A stretch of DNA of 64,000 bases, from contig JANVCC010000047.1 of assembly GCA_025345505.1 (NCBI GenBank), forward strand, positions 9,772,413 through 9,836,412. Reading direction: 5' to 3'. Below are positions 1 to 11,895 of the stretch, in pieces; positions within the stretch are counted from its first letter, which is position 1; the number at the start of each line of letters is the position of its first letter. Both the position numbers and the translations under genes were made by a program. The DNA is from Todiramphus chloris collaris. Its lineage: Eukaryota; Chordata; Aves; Coraciiformes; Alcedinidae. Under the pieces are notes generated by a model. It was given only the letters and a program-made list of their open reading frames with translations, had not been told where the DNA came from and made no database searches.

Positions 1-864
1 TTCGTGCTTTTGAACATCAGCAGCTGCAGTGATGAAAGAAGAAACCTGCAGCAGAAGTCACAGCAGATTGAAATTAAAAGTATAATTTAAATAAATTCTT
101 ATTTTATTACCAACTGAGCTTTGACCCGAATAGAGTATAGGCTACTGGTGTCTACAAAGTAAGGAACTCCCTGATTATCAAGGCTGGTCTTCAGAGTGGT
201 CTAATGGTCTTCAAACTATGACTGTCCTGAGTTGTTTTAATGCATTTATCATTTTACATTCTCTGAGACTCACTGTAACTCAATGTGCTACTAAAAATAT
301 ACATAACAGATTAATTTTCCAAAGTGATTAAAAATTAAGCTACTGCAGGCAGGCCTAAGGTATTCAGCTCTATGTCTTCTGAGCATCAGGCTGATTCACA
401 TGAAGAATGTGTTTTTCAGTTCTAGAGAAAAATCAGCCTCAGTTTTGTGCATTAAGCAGCTATACTGCATTTCATAAAAATGCTTGCGCCTGTGTATATT
501 AACTGTATAAAAAATCTTAATGCTTGGAAGCTTGAAAATGTGCACATTTTCTTTACCTTGAACTTCTGGGGTTTTTTAACTTTAACTTAAACTTCTTATT
601 TCAATTTAGAGAGCTGAGAACCTGCTGTATAGTTTCTTGGCCATGCATGTAGTTTAGGCAGATAAATTTTTGTCAGCGTGGCTAGGAATCTACCACCTTG
701 TTACATGTGTACAAAAAAAGCATGCAGGTTGCAGGGCTGGCTGAAGCTATAGGCCACATCCTATGATACCATGAATACACTATATATACATACACACACC
801 ATATTAAGCAATGTTTATGAAATGGCTGCAGCTCTGGTATAAACATTCCAAACGCCTCAGTTAT
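1..864. other. AT-rich stretch, no gene recognised
   Basis: AT-rich sequence without a convincing open frame, RNA gene or repeat that I can name. A short alternating tract (tatatatacatacacacacac type) lies near 780-800. Confidence 0.6.
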
Positions 865-1000
865 TGTGGTGGGTTGACCCTGGCTGGATGCCAGGTGCCA
901 GCCAAGCTGCTCTGTCACTCCCCTTTTCAGTAGGACAGAGGAGAGAACACAGAACAAAAGGTTTGTGGATTAAGGATAGCAACTGGGAGAGAAAACATGC
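865..1000 (-). mobile_element. ERV LTR fragment, 3' (U5) end
   Basis: The plus-strand text starting TGTGGTGGGTTGACCCTGG is the reverse complement of the 3' end of an LTR family widespread in songbirds and other birds (recognised from memory of the family, not searched). The match fades after about 1000. Only the outer end is present, so this is a truncated solo LTR with no internal viral genes. The U3 part of what looks like the same family lies at 1235-1537 in the opposite orientation. Confidence 0.6.
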
Positions 1001-1234
1001 AAAACATGGACTGAACACAGCTAGAGAGCAAAGAGTGGAATGATCATGGGGAATTTCAGCTGTTCTAACTGTGGTGAAGGAATGAGGGGTGTCCACTTTT
1101 GTCAGTGGTGAGATGATGTTTTTGGTGTGGGGATTTTTTTTTATTTTTTTGTTGACGTAAGTGAAGTTTGTGAACATTGTGAAGATTGTGTGATGAATGT
1201 GTATTTTAATGATAATTCTTAAATACTTGATTCA

Positions 1235-1537
1235 TAGAGATAAGGGGTGACAAGCTATGAGAAGCTTTCCCTATGTCTGACGGAGCCAATGCCAGCTGGC
1301 TCCACGATGGACCTGCTACAGGTCAAGGCTGAGCTCATCAGCAATGGTGCTAGCACTGCTGTGATAACACATTTGAGAAGGGGAGAAAAAAACCCTAATA
1401 CGCAACAGCAGCCAGAAAAAGAGAGAATATGTGAGAGGAACGACTCTGCAGGTACCAAGGTCAGTAAGAAGGGGGGGGAGGAGGTGCTCCAGGCACCAGT
1501 ACAGAGGTTCCCCTGCAGCTCATGGTGAAGACCACGG
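1235..1537 (+). mobile_element. ERV LTR fragment, U3 part with degraded TATA region
   Basis: This block contains family landmarks such as GCCAATGCCAGCTGGCTCC and CTGCAGGTACCAAGGTCAGT, and the degraded promoter region ataacacatttgagaagg where the family normally has a TATA-like box. It belongs to the 5' (U3) half of an avian ERV LTR and reads on the plus strand. It breaks off near 1537. It is a relic: the open frames across it are short and chance. Family assignment is from memory; confidence is moderate. Confidence 0.6.
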
Positions 1538-3085
1538 ATGTTTTTGGTTTATCTACTTATATCTGTAGATTTCTCTGCCATGTGTTGAAAGAAGGGGTCT
1601 TATATTTAAAAAGCCTTAAAAATCATGAACTACCATTAGTCTATGAAGAAATGTAACTTAGTTGTTGACTATAACTTTAAATTGACTTTCAGATGTCTAA
1701 TAGACTGTGTGCTTGTAATGGTTAACAAAGTAAAAATATGTTGCTTTTCAGCAGGATTATAGAGTACATATATGATTGATGATGATTTAGATGAATTATA
1801 TAAATTATTGAAAAATTACATGAATGAAAGCTAGAATGTCACTATATTCCTTTCACAATATTCCACTCTTTTCTAAGAGACAGGAAATTCTATATTTGAT
1901 ATTTAAAGATTTAGTTTCAATTTTCAGATTCAGTTTTAAATTGAAATTTAGTATTTGCTAGAATAAAAATTCCTCCAGCATACTTTACTCCAGTGTACCA
2001 CATCATCTCTCTCCAAACTAACACTTAATTGTACAGATGACGGATCTAGTCTTGAGGAAACAAGTGGAAGTAGCTTAGATAGTTGTTCATAAAGCTAAAC
2101 ACAAGTACGGGTGTGTTTTTGCATCAAAAATCATGCCACTCTATAGAATCCTTTCTCCGTTTCCAGGTCCATTACTGATTCCAATTATTGCTTCTCTCAT
2201 CTGTCACCTAAACTTATCTCTGGTTGTGCATTTTGCTTTTCCACACTGCTGATCTTATAACTTTTAAAATAAAGGTCAGGAGAGCTAGACTATTTTCTGC
2301 TATCTCAAAAGCATCAACGTGTTAATACTTTCCAATTTTCTATGCTTCATCCATATTTTTCACTCCATTGATTATAATGCCAATTTCAGAAGTTTCCATG
2401 TGAAAAGAAAGTGTTTCTTCTGAGGTCTTCTGAGATGTGCATGGTTCAGTCAGTGTAACAACGTTGTCTGCACAACGTGGCACGTGGGATCATTATATGA
2501 ACACACCTATGATGTGAAAGAGTACAAGCCAGGTTTTTTTTGTGGTGTTTGAACCTAGAAAACCCTTCATTATGAAAAATAATACAGCTTTCACTTTTAC
2601 AGAAAAAAAAAGCATATTAGAAAAATATTATTTAGAAAAAATTCTGCGGTATTTCTTAAACCATTGCTGCTGCTTTATTGATGTTTCCATATCAGTAATT
2701 CTGTATGATGTCAGCGTTGCTCTGACTTTGGATTTTATTGGCAAGCTTATAATATACTAATACCCATTGAAAAATACCTGTTTTCCTGATTTTCTTCCTA
2801 TTGTCAACTTTATTATGCCATCTTAATTCTCAGATCTTCTGTTGTGTGTTCCATGTGCTCACAGCAAATCTAAATATAAGCAAAAAGCAACACTGAAGCT
2901 AAGGACAAAATAAATACATAGCTTATCATGAATATCCTCATAAATGAGGATCAGTTTTGATAACAAGGGATAAGCTAAACAAAACAGGCCAAATTACTTT
3001 GACAGGAAATAATTTTGACAATTTATGGATAAAATCTCAGCACATCAATATATATATTTTTAAGAGAGGGAGAAGAAATTACATT
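1538..3085. other. AT-rich stretch, no gene recognised
   Basis: No recognisable gene or repeat. Open frames are short and low in complexity. Confidence 0.55.
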
Positions 3086-3790
3086 AGAGAAGAATGAGAA
3101 AGTTGTTACGGATGTCATGGGATATGTGTCAAAATTCTTGCTAACGTCAAGATAAACAACATCCCCTGCTCTCCCCTTTTCCACTGAGACAGCCATCTCA
3201 TCATAGAATGGTGGTCAGTCAGGCATTTCTTCTTCATAAATCTTTGTTGAGTAATTCCAGTGTCTGCCTTGTGCTTAATATGGTTGGAAATGGCTTCCAG
3301 GAGAATTTGATCTGTCACCTCGCAAAGGAATACAGTGAGGCTCACTGGGCTGTTCTCTGGATCTTCCTTCTTGGCCTTCTTGAAGTCAAGAGTGACATTT
3401 GCCTTTTTTGAGTGCTCAGGAAACTCCCCATCACTATGACCTTTCAAAGGTAATAATGAATGACCCTGTGATGCCAACTGCCTTAGTACTCAACGGTGCA
3501 TGTCCACCTCGTGTAAATGTTTCCTAAGCTGAACCTGCTCTATTGAGGGTAAGTCCATATTTCTCCAGACTTTTCCATGGGTCTGAGGGTCCTGGTATTC
3601 CTAAGGCCATTTTTACAGATAAACAAGCAAACAAAAAACCCCAACAAAATATGAAGAAATTCTGTATCTCAGTGTTTTTCTTGCCCCTTATCACCAGGGC
3701 TTCTGCCTCACACAGCACTGGGGCATTCCTAGCATTCACTAGTTTTCCCTTTGCTGCTGATGTTCTTGTGGAAGCCCTCATCATCTGTTC
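3086..3790 (-). mobile_element. CR1 LINE fragment, N-terminal half of reverse transcriptase
   Basis: Read on the minus strand, translated pieces follow the CR1 ORF2 order: a degraded ANVTLDFKKAKKEDPENSPV block (RT domain start, usually NVTPIFKKG..DPGNYRPVSL), then QILLEAISNHIKHK, the QRFMKKKCLTD block and a degraded LxxGxxVDVVYLDFSKAFD region near 3110-3190. The upstream linker between endonuclease and RT is seen at about 3480-3790. The 3' half of the element is missing, ending just after the GMLFILTLARIL block. Frameshifts and stops make it non-functional. CR1 is the dominant avian non-LTR retrotransposon, mobilised by target-primed reverse transcription. Confidence 0.85.
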
Positions 3791-4893
3791 TCAGGCAGAG
3801 CTCCATCTGTTCCAGCTGCTTTCTGATACAAATGGCAACTCCTCCTCCTCCGAGGGGCGGTATCCTTCCTAAGGAGCATGTATAAAACTACCTCACATTT
3901 CTTTTCAAAACAAAAGCTCAAGATTAGTGATCCAGTCCAAAGGACAGCCATGACATACAAGATTTCAATATGGCAAGGACAGTGTAACTGTACCTGTTGT
4001 ACAGCATTTGAATGTGTTGGTGTGTTCAGAGTTAAAGCAGCTGTGTACTTCTCCAGCTTTTTCATGCCAGTTTCCTACATTGGAAAAAGTTAGTGACATC
4101 AAAACTGAGTAGCATTTAAATGTTCCTTCTGTATTCATAATAGGTAAACAAGACTTTGATAAAGAACAGTCAATATAATGCTCTTTCAGGCCTTGCATCA
4201 CAAAGAAACAAACAAGCCATAGTCAAAAAAATTGACTCAGCATCAGGAGCTGATTAGAAAGACAAATTCATTGCAGGTATTCCGGTTTTCATGCCATTCC
4301 TGTCGTTCCTTTTATTACCCTTTCCTCCTCAGACTGTTGCTAGAACAATACAGCATAGGTATGTGTAATAGTAAAAACTACAGAAATGTTACTTTATTTC
4401 AATATTTGAATTATTTATATGAAATTGTATGAAAATGCATTTTTGCAGTCTTGAATAAAAGAAACTCACATCTTCCCAGCATTTGAATCAAGTCTGAGCT
4501 GCACAGAATGTACAGAATTTCCAAAGATATATGTATATATATAAAAAAACCCCAACCATTCTACCTTGTTTGCTTTGAACATACTTTTAGCTTTAAACCT
4601 TTTGTGCTAATTGAAAAATGCATCAGAAATATACATTACACCCTCTCTAGTGAGGCATGGAATAGGACACATTCTGTAAAAGACCCTGACATCCATGCTC
4701 TATTGTCTAATATAGAAAATGCTGTATATACTTAAGAACAATGTCTGTTATTTTGAAAGAGAAGCCACAAAGCTCTTTTAAATATTTTTCACACTATTAT
4801 GCATTTCACTATATATCAGGAATAATAGCACTTCAAAAATTAGGCATGCTAATTACAAATTCAAAATACAGAGGTGATGAATAGTTAGACAAG
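3791..4893. other. AT-rich stretch, no gene recognised
   Basis: About 1.1 kb of AT-rich DNA. The first ~80 bases (to the CTCCTCCTCCGAGG block near 3850) may still belong to the CR1 linker region; the rest shows nothing I can name. Confidence 0.5.
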
Positions 4894-5022
4894 TGTCAAG
4901 GTTTAGGGATGGGCTGGCCACTAGATGAGTGGTAGATGCTCTCTATTAACCACTCTCCCTCCCAAAAGGGAAGAGAGAAAGAATAAAGAAGAGAGACTTA
5001 CAGATTGGAAAACTAAAACAGC

Positions 5023-5028
5023 TTTAAT
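5023..5028 (-). terminator. Poly(A) signal of the minus-strand LTR
   Basis: tttaat on plus reads ATTAAA on minus, in the R region of the solo LTR and downstream of its TATA-like box. Confidence 0.4.
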
Positions 5029-5305
5029 GAAAATAATAACAGTAAAATGAAATAAATACAAATGTATGCAAACCCAATATCCAACCCAACCCCCCTGATG
5101 GCAATTACATTACCATCACCACTGATTCTGTGGAGCAGGCACTGGGGAAGTCCCAGACAGGACTCAGTGGCAGATAGGAATCCAATTCAGGAGCTGGAGT
5201 CAGGAACTCAATTCAGGAACAAATGGATTGGGATCAAAGACAGAACAGAGTTTTCCTCGGATGCCTGCCACTGAAGCAGAAAGCTTGACCCTTGTGATAC
5301 CTCAG

Positions 5306-5312
5306 ATTTATA
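5306..5312 (-). promoter_or_regulatory. TATA-like box of the minus-strand LTR
   Basis: The plus-strand atttata reads TATAAAT on the minus strand. It lies about 280 bp upstream of the LTR's poly(A) signal, the expected U3-R order. Whether it still drives transcription is unknown. Confidence 0.4.
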
Positions 5313-5643
5313 CTGAATGTGATGTATGGAATACCTTGTTAGTCAGTTTAGGGTCACCTGCCCTGTCCACTCCTCCCCACAGGTGTGGCCTTTTACTTTC
5401 TGCACCCTCAACATGGCACACAAGATCTAGCAGTGACCACGGTCTGCACATGAGCATGTACAGGCAAGAGCCTTTCTGCATACTGATCCTTGTTGGAAAA
5501 CTGGAAACATCAAGTGTTATCACTGCGAGAAGCAGACACTGTGAAAATCTGCTGTTAGCTTCAGAAAGTGCAGTTAGAAGAGACTAAACTGAAAAGTAAA
5601 ATCACTGAACAGTATTAATTCTGTTCTAACTCAAACCAGGAAA

Positions 5644-6689
5644 ACTGGGTGCTTCATTTAAGTCAAGCGACTTCAATATACAGTACTTATGTCCAGAAAT
5701 AAATTGTACTATTAGTTTACAAAAAGTAGTTACACAATTCCTTGACATGACATAAGAAAGAAGGATAATTTGAAGGTGTTAATGTAAAAAAAACTTGTGG
5801 AAAAAAAATGAAGTTTAAAAGCTAAAATGGATGCCTTGTGTGATTCAGTGTCTCTTTCCCATGCCTGTATAGTTAATATAACCATTAAAAAGTAAAAACA
5901 TTTTAATGTCATATGCAGGAGTGGTGACTTCTACAGATGATTTGTAATCATGAGACTTACAAGGTACTACATTAGAGAGGTGTTTCTTGTACTATTAATT
6001 ATTTGCAACTAATTTTTTTGGAAAATGTTTTTTTTTTTCCCACTTCATTTAATTTTCTGGGAAATTAAGTTTTCTTTCTATCTCTAATTTGCATTCTTTG
6101 TCTGTCTTTAGTTAGACTACAATTCCCAAGGAAAGTTTCATGTTAACAGTGCAAGGCATTTCTCAACATAATGCAGGACTTCAAGAAGCCTCCCACTGAT
6201 TGTTGGGGAAGTCAACTATCAGAATCATAATGACACCTAGTCAGCTAGTGAAGAAGAATGAAATCCAGTGATGGGCCTCTGGTGATTTTCTGGTTCTGAG
6301 GCAGCAGCACAAAGGCATAAGCAGTGGCATCTGAAGGCACAGCAGCAGCTCCAACAGACTGAATGTTTCTCCACTGAATACTAAACAAGAGTAACTGGTG
6401 TTGCCACTGAGTTTACTCTGACTCAATGCTGTAGTATCAATTATCTTGTCATGTAAAATGGCTGGAGCAGAAAACACACAGATACGTACACTGCCCTTTA
6501 GCAATCTCATTTCCTAAATCCAATTATATGGGAAAAGACAATAGGATTGCTGAGGCTACAGTAGCTAAATGTAGTAAATGGTAACTCAAAAGGCAGTGCT
6601 TTGAGCCTGTGGTGTCAGGCACATTTAAGAGGTTTACTTTAGCACCTTCTGAACTGGTCACCTATTGCATGGTGGCTTGCGATGGGAGG
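5644..6689. other. AT-rich stretch, no gene recognised
   Basis: Nothing recognised. The segment 6600-6690, just before the CR1 pieces, is more GC-balanced and may be degraded repeat, but I cannot assign it. Confidence 0.5.
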
Positions 6690-6825
6690 CTATGGGACTT
6701 GATAACCCATTTCAAGAGGATGTCAGTAAGTTGCAGAGGGTCAAGCAAAAGACTGCCGAGATGGTCAAAGGCCAGAGCACACAAGTTTTGAGGAGTGGTT
6801 GACAAAACTGGGCTTGTTTAGTAGC
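6690..6825 (+). mobile_element. CR1 fragment, C-terminal ORF2 segment, plus strand
   Basis: The plus-strand text gcagagggtcaagcaaaaga followed by ...gccgagatggtcaaagg and ...actgggcttgtttag corresponds to the CR1 segment encoding the post-RT ...RVQ..AxKMxxGLEH...LGLFS region. It stops abruptly at 6825, where an oppositely oriented CR1 piece begins. The consensus segment covered starts about where the neighbouring minus-strand piece ends. Confidence 0.6.
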
Positions 6826-7345
6826 CCTCCGCTGGACTCTCTCCACTAGTTCCTGTATCTTTTGAATTGGGGAGCCCAGGACTGGATACAGTACTCTAGA
6901 TGTGGCATCACTAGAGCAGAGTAGATGGGAAGGAGAACCTCCCTTGACCTGCTGGTCACACTCCTCTTTACATACCCCAGGATACCACTGCCCTTTTTGG
7001 CCAAAAGATCACACTGCTGTCTCATGGATAACTTGTTGTCTACCATGACTTCCAGGTCTTTTTCTGCAGAGCTGTTTTTTCAGCAGGTCAACACCTAAGC
7101 TGTACTGGTGCATGGGGTTATTCCTCCCCAGGTGCAGGACTCTACATTTGTCTTTGTTGAACTTCATTAGGTTCCTCCCCAGCCCAGCCGTGCAGTCTGT
7201 CCAAGGCACAGCCTTCTAGTGTACCAGCCACTCCTCTGAGTTTTGTATCATCAGCAAACTTGCTGAGGGTACACTCCGTCCTTTCATCCAGTCCATTGAT
7301 GTATATATTGAACAAGACTGGACCCAGCAGTGACTCCCAGGGAAC
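6826..7345 (-). mobile_element. CR1 fragment, RT palm to C-terminal part, minus strand
   Basis: On the minus strand the order is: [16 protein letters not shown] (RT motif preceding the catalytic turn), KFADDTKL with the catalytic FADD box intact (about 7250-7270), then RVLHLGRNNPMHQYSLG, VDNKLSMRQQCDLLAKK and LIYSALVMPHLEYCIQSW-type thumb sequence, ending near 6830. Frameshifts separate the blocks. It lacks the endonuclease, the N-terminal RT and the 3' tail. It abuts a plus-strand CR1 piece at 6825/6826, which makes an inverted junction. Confidence 0.9.
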
Positions 7346-8883
7346 AATCAAACCATACTTTTTCAGAATTTCACAATTTCCACTTTTTAGTTAGTATGTG
7401 AAGAAGAAAGAATAGAGCTTGATTAGAACCTGTTAATTTACAACAGGCTATTGAAAGCATGCACTTCTGAAGCAATTGCATGAATGTGGAGAACTCAGAA
7501 GTGGGTAGCATTGTATCAGAACATGAAATACTCAGGAAAAAAACAAACAAACCCAGAAACCATGGTCTTTAGTAATTCCTTTATAATCTGGAGTCCTTTG
7601 CAGCATCACCTATGAGCAGAATATTTCTTTAAAGGACAGAATCATGACCATACTCCAGAAGATGGCACTGCAGTCTTGTTTACATGTTTTGCAGGTTGCA
7701 GTGGCACAGAAAGTGTTTGTGTACTTCCCGCTTTCCAGATGTCTCCCAACTGTATCTACTTTATAAATGTAACATAAAAAGGTGATATTTCATTTACAAT
7801 TGCCACACCTGTAACAATACTGCTACAAACTTGCTTTGATTTTCAGAATATTGGATTTTTAAGTCTCACACATCTGATCTCAAGAGAAGTGTTTTGAAAC
7901 TCAGAGCCACCCCTACATCTGTTTTTTTCTCATTGGCATAAATATTCTGTGCACAAGAGATGCCTGTGCAAGATCAATATATAAACAAATATATTGGATG
8001 AGCTGCCACATTGATAGATAAGGAGTTTAAGAAGCTGAAGAAGAATTTAAAGGTGTCTTCCCTTATTGGCCTTTTAGGTAAAAAGTGATATTGTAACTAA
8101 GTAAATTTTGGACATATTAGCTAATGTTAATGACATTCCCAAACTGTCACATGCAGGTTTTTTGCCACATAAAAAAAACCCCACCGTATTAAAACTGCAG
8201 GAATTTGAGCGAAGAGGAGAAATGGTGTTCAAGGTGTTGCACAAAACTAACCATATTTTGGCTGCAACATATTCCCACTTGTAATGACTATACAGAGATG
8301 CTAGGACAAAACAGTTTTCTAGAAGTCTGTGCTTTGATCATGAACATTGTAACTTATAAAACAAATTCTGGACATCCCTGAGGTGTCTCTGAAATATTAA
8401 AAAATACCCACAAACTTTTAGTTGGACCTTTAATTAGAGCAAAAGCAAATTATTGCCAGGACCACAAACACAAGTGGTCAAAATCTATCATTATGGCAGG
8501 CTGTCATTTGTTTATAACTTTTTTTTTTCCCTGTATTTTCTTTTTAACTGTTAAACTGATTTTTATGCTTTATTCCTCAGTTTGCCCTTTCCTTCCAGAA
8601 GTATATTCTGTCTCTCTATTGAAGAACTTATACATATTAGAAAAGGTTTTGTAAAACTTCCTCAAACAGGATGAGATATGTCAGGTGCACAAGATTATCA
8701 GCATATGCTACTAACAGGAGATCCAGAATGATCTCATAGGTGTATGGATCTGAAAATGTTGAACTTGTTTAATGTAATTTGCACTTTGGAAATGTATAAA
8801 GTTAACATTCTTTGCAGTTATGTTTTCTGTAATTAAAAGTATTCTCTCCAGTTTGTGTTAGCAGTTCTACTGATGCTTATTTG
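7346..8883. other. AT-rich stretch, no gene recognised
   Basis: No gene, RNA or repeat recognised. Homopolymer runs (T9 at about 8520) and A-rich patches only. Confidence 0.55.
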
Positions 8884-9195
8884 TAGCCCTGTGAGACCTC
8901 TGAAGGCCACTAAGTCCAACCTCTTGCTCCAAGCAGGGCTAACTCCACAGCTAGATCAGGTGGCTTATGGCCTTGTCTAGGAGAGGTTTTGAAAATCTCC
9001 AGGGATGGAGAGGTAGGTGGCCTTTTCCAGTGCTTAACCACACTTATTTCCAATTTAAGGTCTTCATTTCCAACTGTTGACTCATCCTCTCTTTGTGCAC
9101 TTCTGATAAAGTTTGGCTTCATCTCTGTACACCTGCCATCACCTTCCCTTTTCCAGGCTAAGTAAATCCATTTCTCTTAGCCTCTTCCTGTAAGT
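8884..9195 (-). mobile_element. Degraded CR1 3' region, minus strand
   Basis: Plus-strand phrases such as cctctgaaggccactaagtc, the ctccagggatggagagg block and gcctcttcctgtaagtg near 9180 are the reverse complement of the CR1 3' untranslated region and ORF2 C-terminus (consensus: CCTCTGGAGGTC...TCCAACC...CCAGGGATGG). Considerably diverged. The terminal tail repeats are not clear. Confidence 0.7.
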
Positions 9196-11747
9196 GTATC
9201 AGTGGTATATTTTCACTGAATTATTACTGATGTTTAATTTGAAGTGTATCAAGCAGTTTTTTGTTGTTCACAGCTATTTGCCCACAGAAGCATTCAGAAA
9301 AATATTTGAATCTTCTAGGAAGAAATCATGTTAATGGGTTATGTTTTATTTTTTCAAAAATTAAATGGAATACTAAGAATGTAATTATCTCAGAGATAAA
9401 CCTCACAGTCTACCTGGGGAATACTGGTGATGTAGCTTTGCCAGTCATGAAACATAGGTACATAGTATCAGCATATGAAGTTGTGCATGCTCTTTGAAAA
9501 CAGATTTGATGCCAGAACAGATAATTCTAGTAATGACAAAAGACTTTCAGGATAAAAACTGAACTAGCATTCAGAACTAACAGGAAAGAGACAACAGACA
9601 AAAAACCCAATCAAAACAGAGAACCAACCCAAAAAAACCCCAAAGAACAGTGGACCCAGAAATTTAAGATACATAAATATGTTTTAGGAGGGGATAAGAA
9701 CAGTAAGTATTAAGAGTTTCATATTTTCTCATCCGATTCACAGTGTGCTTGAATGCTATTTCTATGATTCAAAGCTTAAGGCCATTTCCCACTCTAATTA
9801 TGTATGTTTCACTATCATTAATCTGAATTTTAGCAGATTCTGGCTCTTTGTCTGGTAAAACATCTGAGAGCTCTCTGATAAAATCATAATTAGAAAAATA
9901 TTTCTTTTAATCCCTTGACATTTTGATTTTCAGATTGTCTCTGTTCTCCTGAACTCATTTTTGAGCACAAATGTAATGAGGAAAAAACCCACTATCAGTT
10001 AGCGGTCTGGTCCCTGCATCAGATGAACTGCAGTCAGTGAAGCCCAGACAGTTGCCTGTTGTGAGTAATTCTGAGCAGCTTTCAAATGTGGTAGAAAACC
10101 AATGACCAAGGTATGAAAATAAAGAAAACACCGACTATATATTTTCACTGTTGTTCAGTAGTGTTTTCCACAGTTTTCTCAGTTTCTAGTGGAGCCTGCA
10201 GGAAAATAAAAACCACCAACAAACGACAATGATGAAAAAATACCTGCCTCATAAAAATCTAACAAACCAACAGCTCAAGTGATGAATGCTTCCATGCTGA
10301 GGGTGTTCTTATTTGGCCTTAAGAAGTTAATGGGCTCACTGAAAAAAGATATAGACACAGTCAGTGTCTATAATGCCAACAGGAGTATTTGCAGCTTTAT
10401 TAACATACTTGAATACTGACATTACACAGATTGTATTCTTCTGTGACTAAAAAAAGGTGACATGCATTGTATATTCTGTAGTGTTATCTAGAAGCCCTGT
10501 GGCACAGCCAGAGCAGAATTCCGCCAGAGGAAAAGAGAAATGTAAACTGGAGGTTATATATAGTATTACATATAGTTCACACTCTGAAGCAAGAAGTTAG
10601 ACTAAGGGTAAAAGGGAGTGTTGTTTTTTCCCACTACAAACCACTATATGCTATTTTTTTCTCCACTAACACTGATACCAAAAAATTGCCCCTGCCACTA
10701 ACTGAAGAATACCCACTTACAGTGCAGGAATAAACTTAGTGATAAGCACGATAAGCATGTTCCTTATCTGAATACCGTAACAGTTCAATGACAGCCTTTG
10801 GAATAAGTGTGTGCCAGTATGCAAATTTAATTCTGTTTTGTGAATCTCATTCACTACTGTAACCTGCACTATAGACTGAAACTCTCTTATTTGTGATTGT
10901 ACTCTGTGTTATGTGATGAGGGCAGGTCTAGACTGGAAAGCGTGTATCTTCACCATGATGTATGAGTGGAGAAGGTGTGGGTGTTTCTCACCTTACAGAG
11001 AGATATACAGTCAAGTCAGCCAGGCATTTCTCAATGCTCTGCTTGTGGATAAGGGAAAGAGGATTTGCCATTTCTAAAAGTACGTCAACAAAAAACCCAC
11101 AGAACTACCAGGTATTGCCAGGACTGAATGAAAAAAGAATTGCAGTCAGATGTCTGTGTTTTGCCAAAACTGGCCACTTTTTTATGCTGATAGAGGTTTT
11201 TTTTTTGTTTGTGGGGGAAGAAAATAAAAAAATACTTTCTCCTCACTTTTTCTTATTCCCAAACACTTGAGCTGTACTTCAGAGTTACCTGGAAAGTGGC
11301 AGGAGACTGAGGAGGTACAACAGCCTTCAGTGATGACTGGCACTTAGAGTTTAGAGTCTGACCCCTCAAGTATGGAAATGCAGATAAAGGAACTGCATTT
11401 CAGAGTAAACACCAGAGACAAAAATCAGTGACTGGCTCCACCACAGGGCCAGGTGAGACACAAGATCTGAAAGTGTGTGCTGGATAAAAGAGCATGCTAT
11501 GACAGACAGACTGCTGTAAAAACTGCAGGCTTTGTTTTGAGTGAGTAGGTGCTAGTAATAGGTGGATTGAAAAGATAAATCCTGCAAGAGATGAGAAGTA
11601 TTAATTTGCAGGATTTTAGATTCCCCTCTTTTAGAGGGGAAGAAGGGCACTTCTGAATGCTTTTCTCTTTTGTATTTCTGTCTACAGTGAATTTATTTTG
11701 TAATTTCTGCTAACCTTTCCCAGTTTTTGCAATATTTTAAAATATAA
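9196..11747. other. AT-rich stretch, no gene recognised
   Basis: About 2.5 kb without a gene or nameable repeat. Contains an A-rich patch with acccaaaaaaaccccaaag near 9630 and one POU-type octamer ATGCAAAT at 10819-10826. Confidence 0.5.
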
Positions 11748-11895
11748 TCCTAGAATTACAGAGTCATCGGATGGTTTGGGATGGAAGGGATCTTAAAGAT
11801 CATCTTCTTCCAATTCCTCTGCCATGGGCAAGGATACCTTCCAGTAGAACAGATTGCTCAAAGCCTCATCCAACCTGGCTTTGAAATACTTTTAG
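11748..11895 (-). mobile_element. CR1 3' end, minus strand
   Basis: Plus-strand text agagtcatcggatggtttgg, atcttaaagatcatcttctt and tccaacctggctttgaa is the reverse complement of the bird CR1 3' UTR. The low-coordinate end corresponds to the element's 3' terminus, where ATTCTATG-like units have decayed. Strongly 5'-truncated, as is usual for CR1. Confidence 0.85.

Larger units (their letters stand above)
4894..5643 (-). mobile_element. Solo ERV LTR, minus strand
   Basis: A ~750-bp block with LTR architecture on the minus strand. It starts at the high end with ...TTTTCCTGGTTTGAG, has a TATA-like box at 5306-5312, an ATTAAA-type poly(A) signal at 5023-5028, and ends near the TGTCAAGG at 4894. 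Landmarks such as GTTAGTCAGTTTAGGGTCACC and the A-rich aaaacagctttaatgaaaat match an LTR family common in birds. No internal retroviral genes are present on either side, so it is a solo LTR left by recombination. I could not identify a clean target-site duplication; both terminal dinucleotides look eroded. Confidence 0.7.

Noticed and set aside
3115..3477. 120-codon frame as a cellular gene
   Set aside because: It is a decayed CR1 reverse-transcriptase segment, recognised by its RT motif order.
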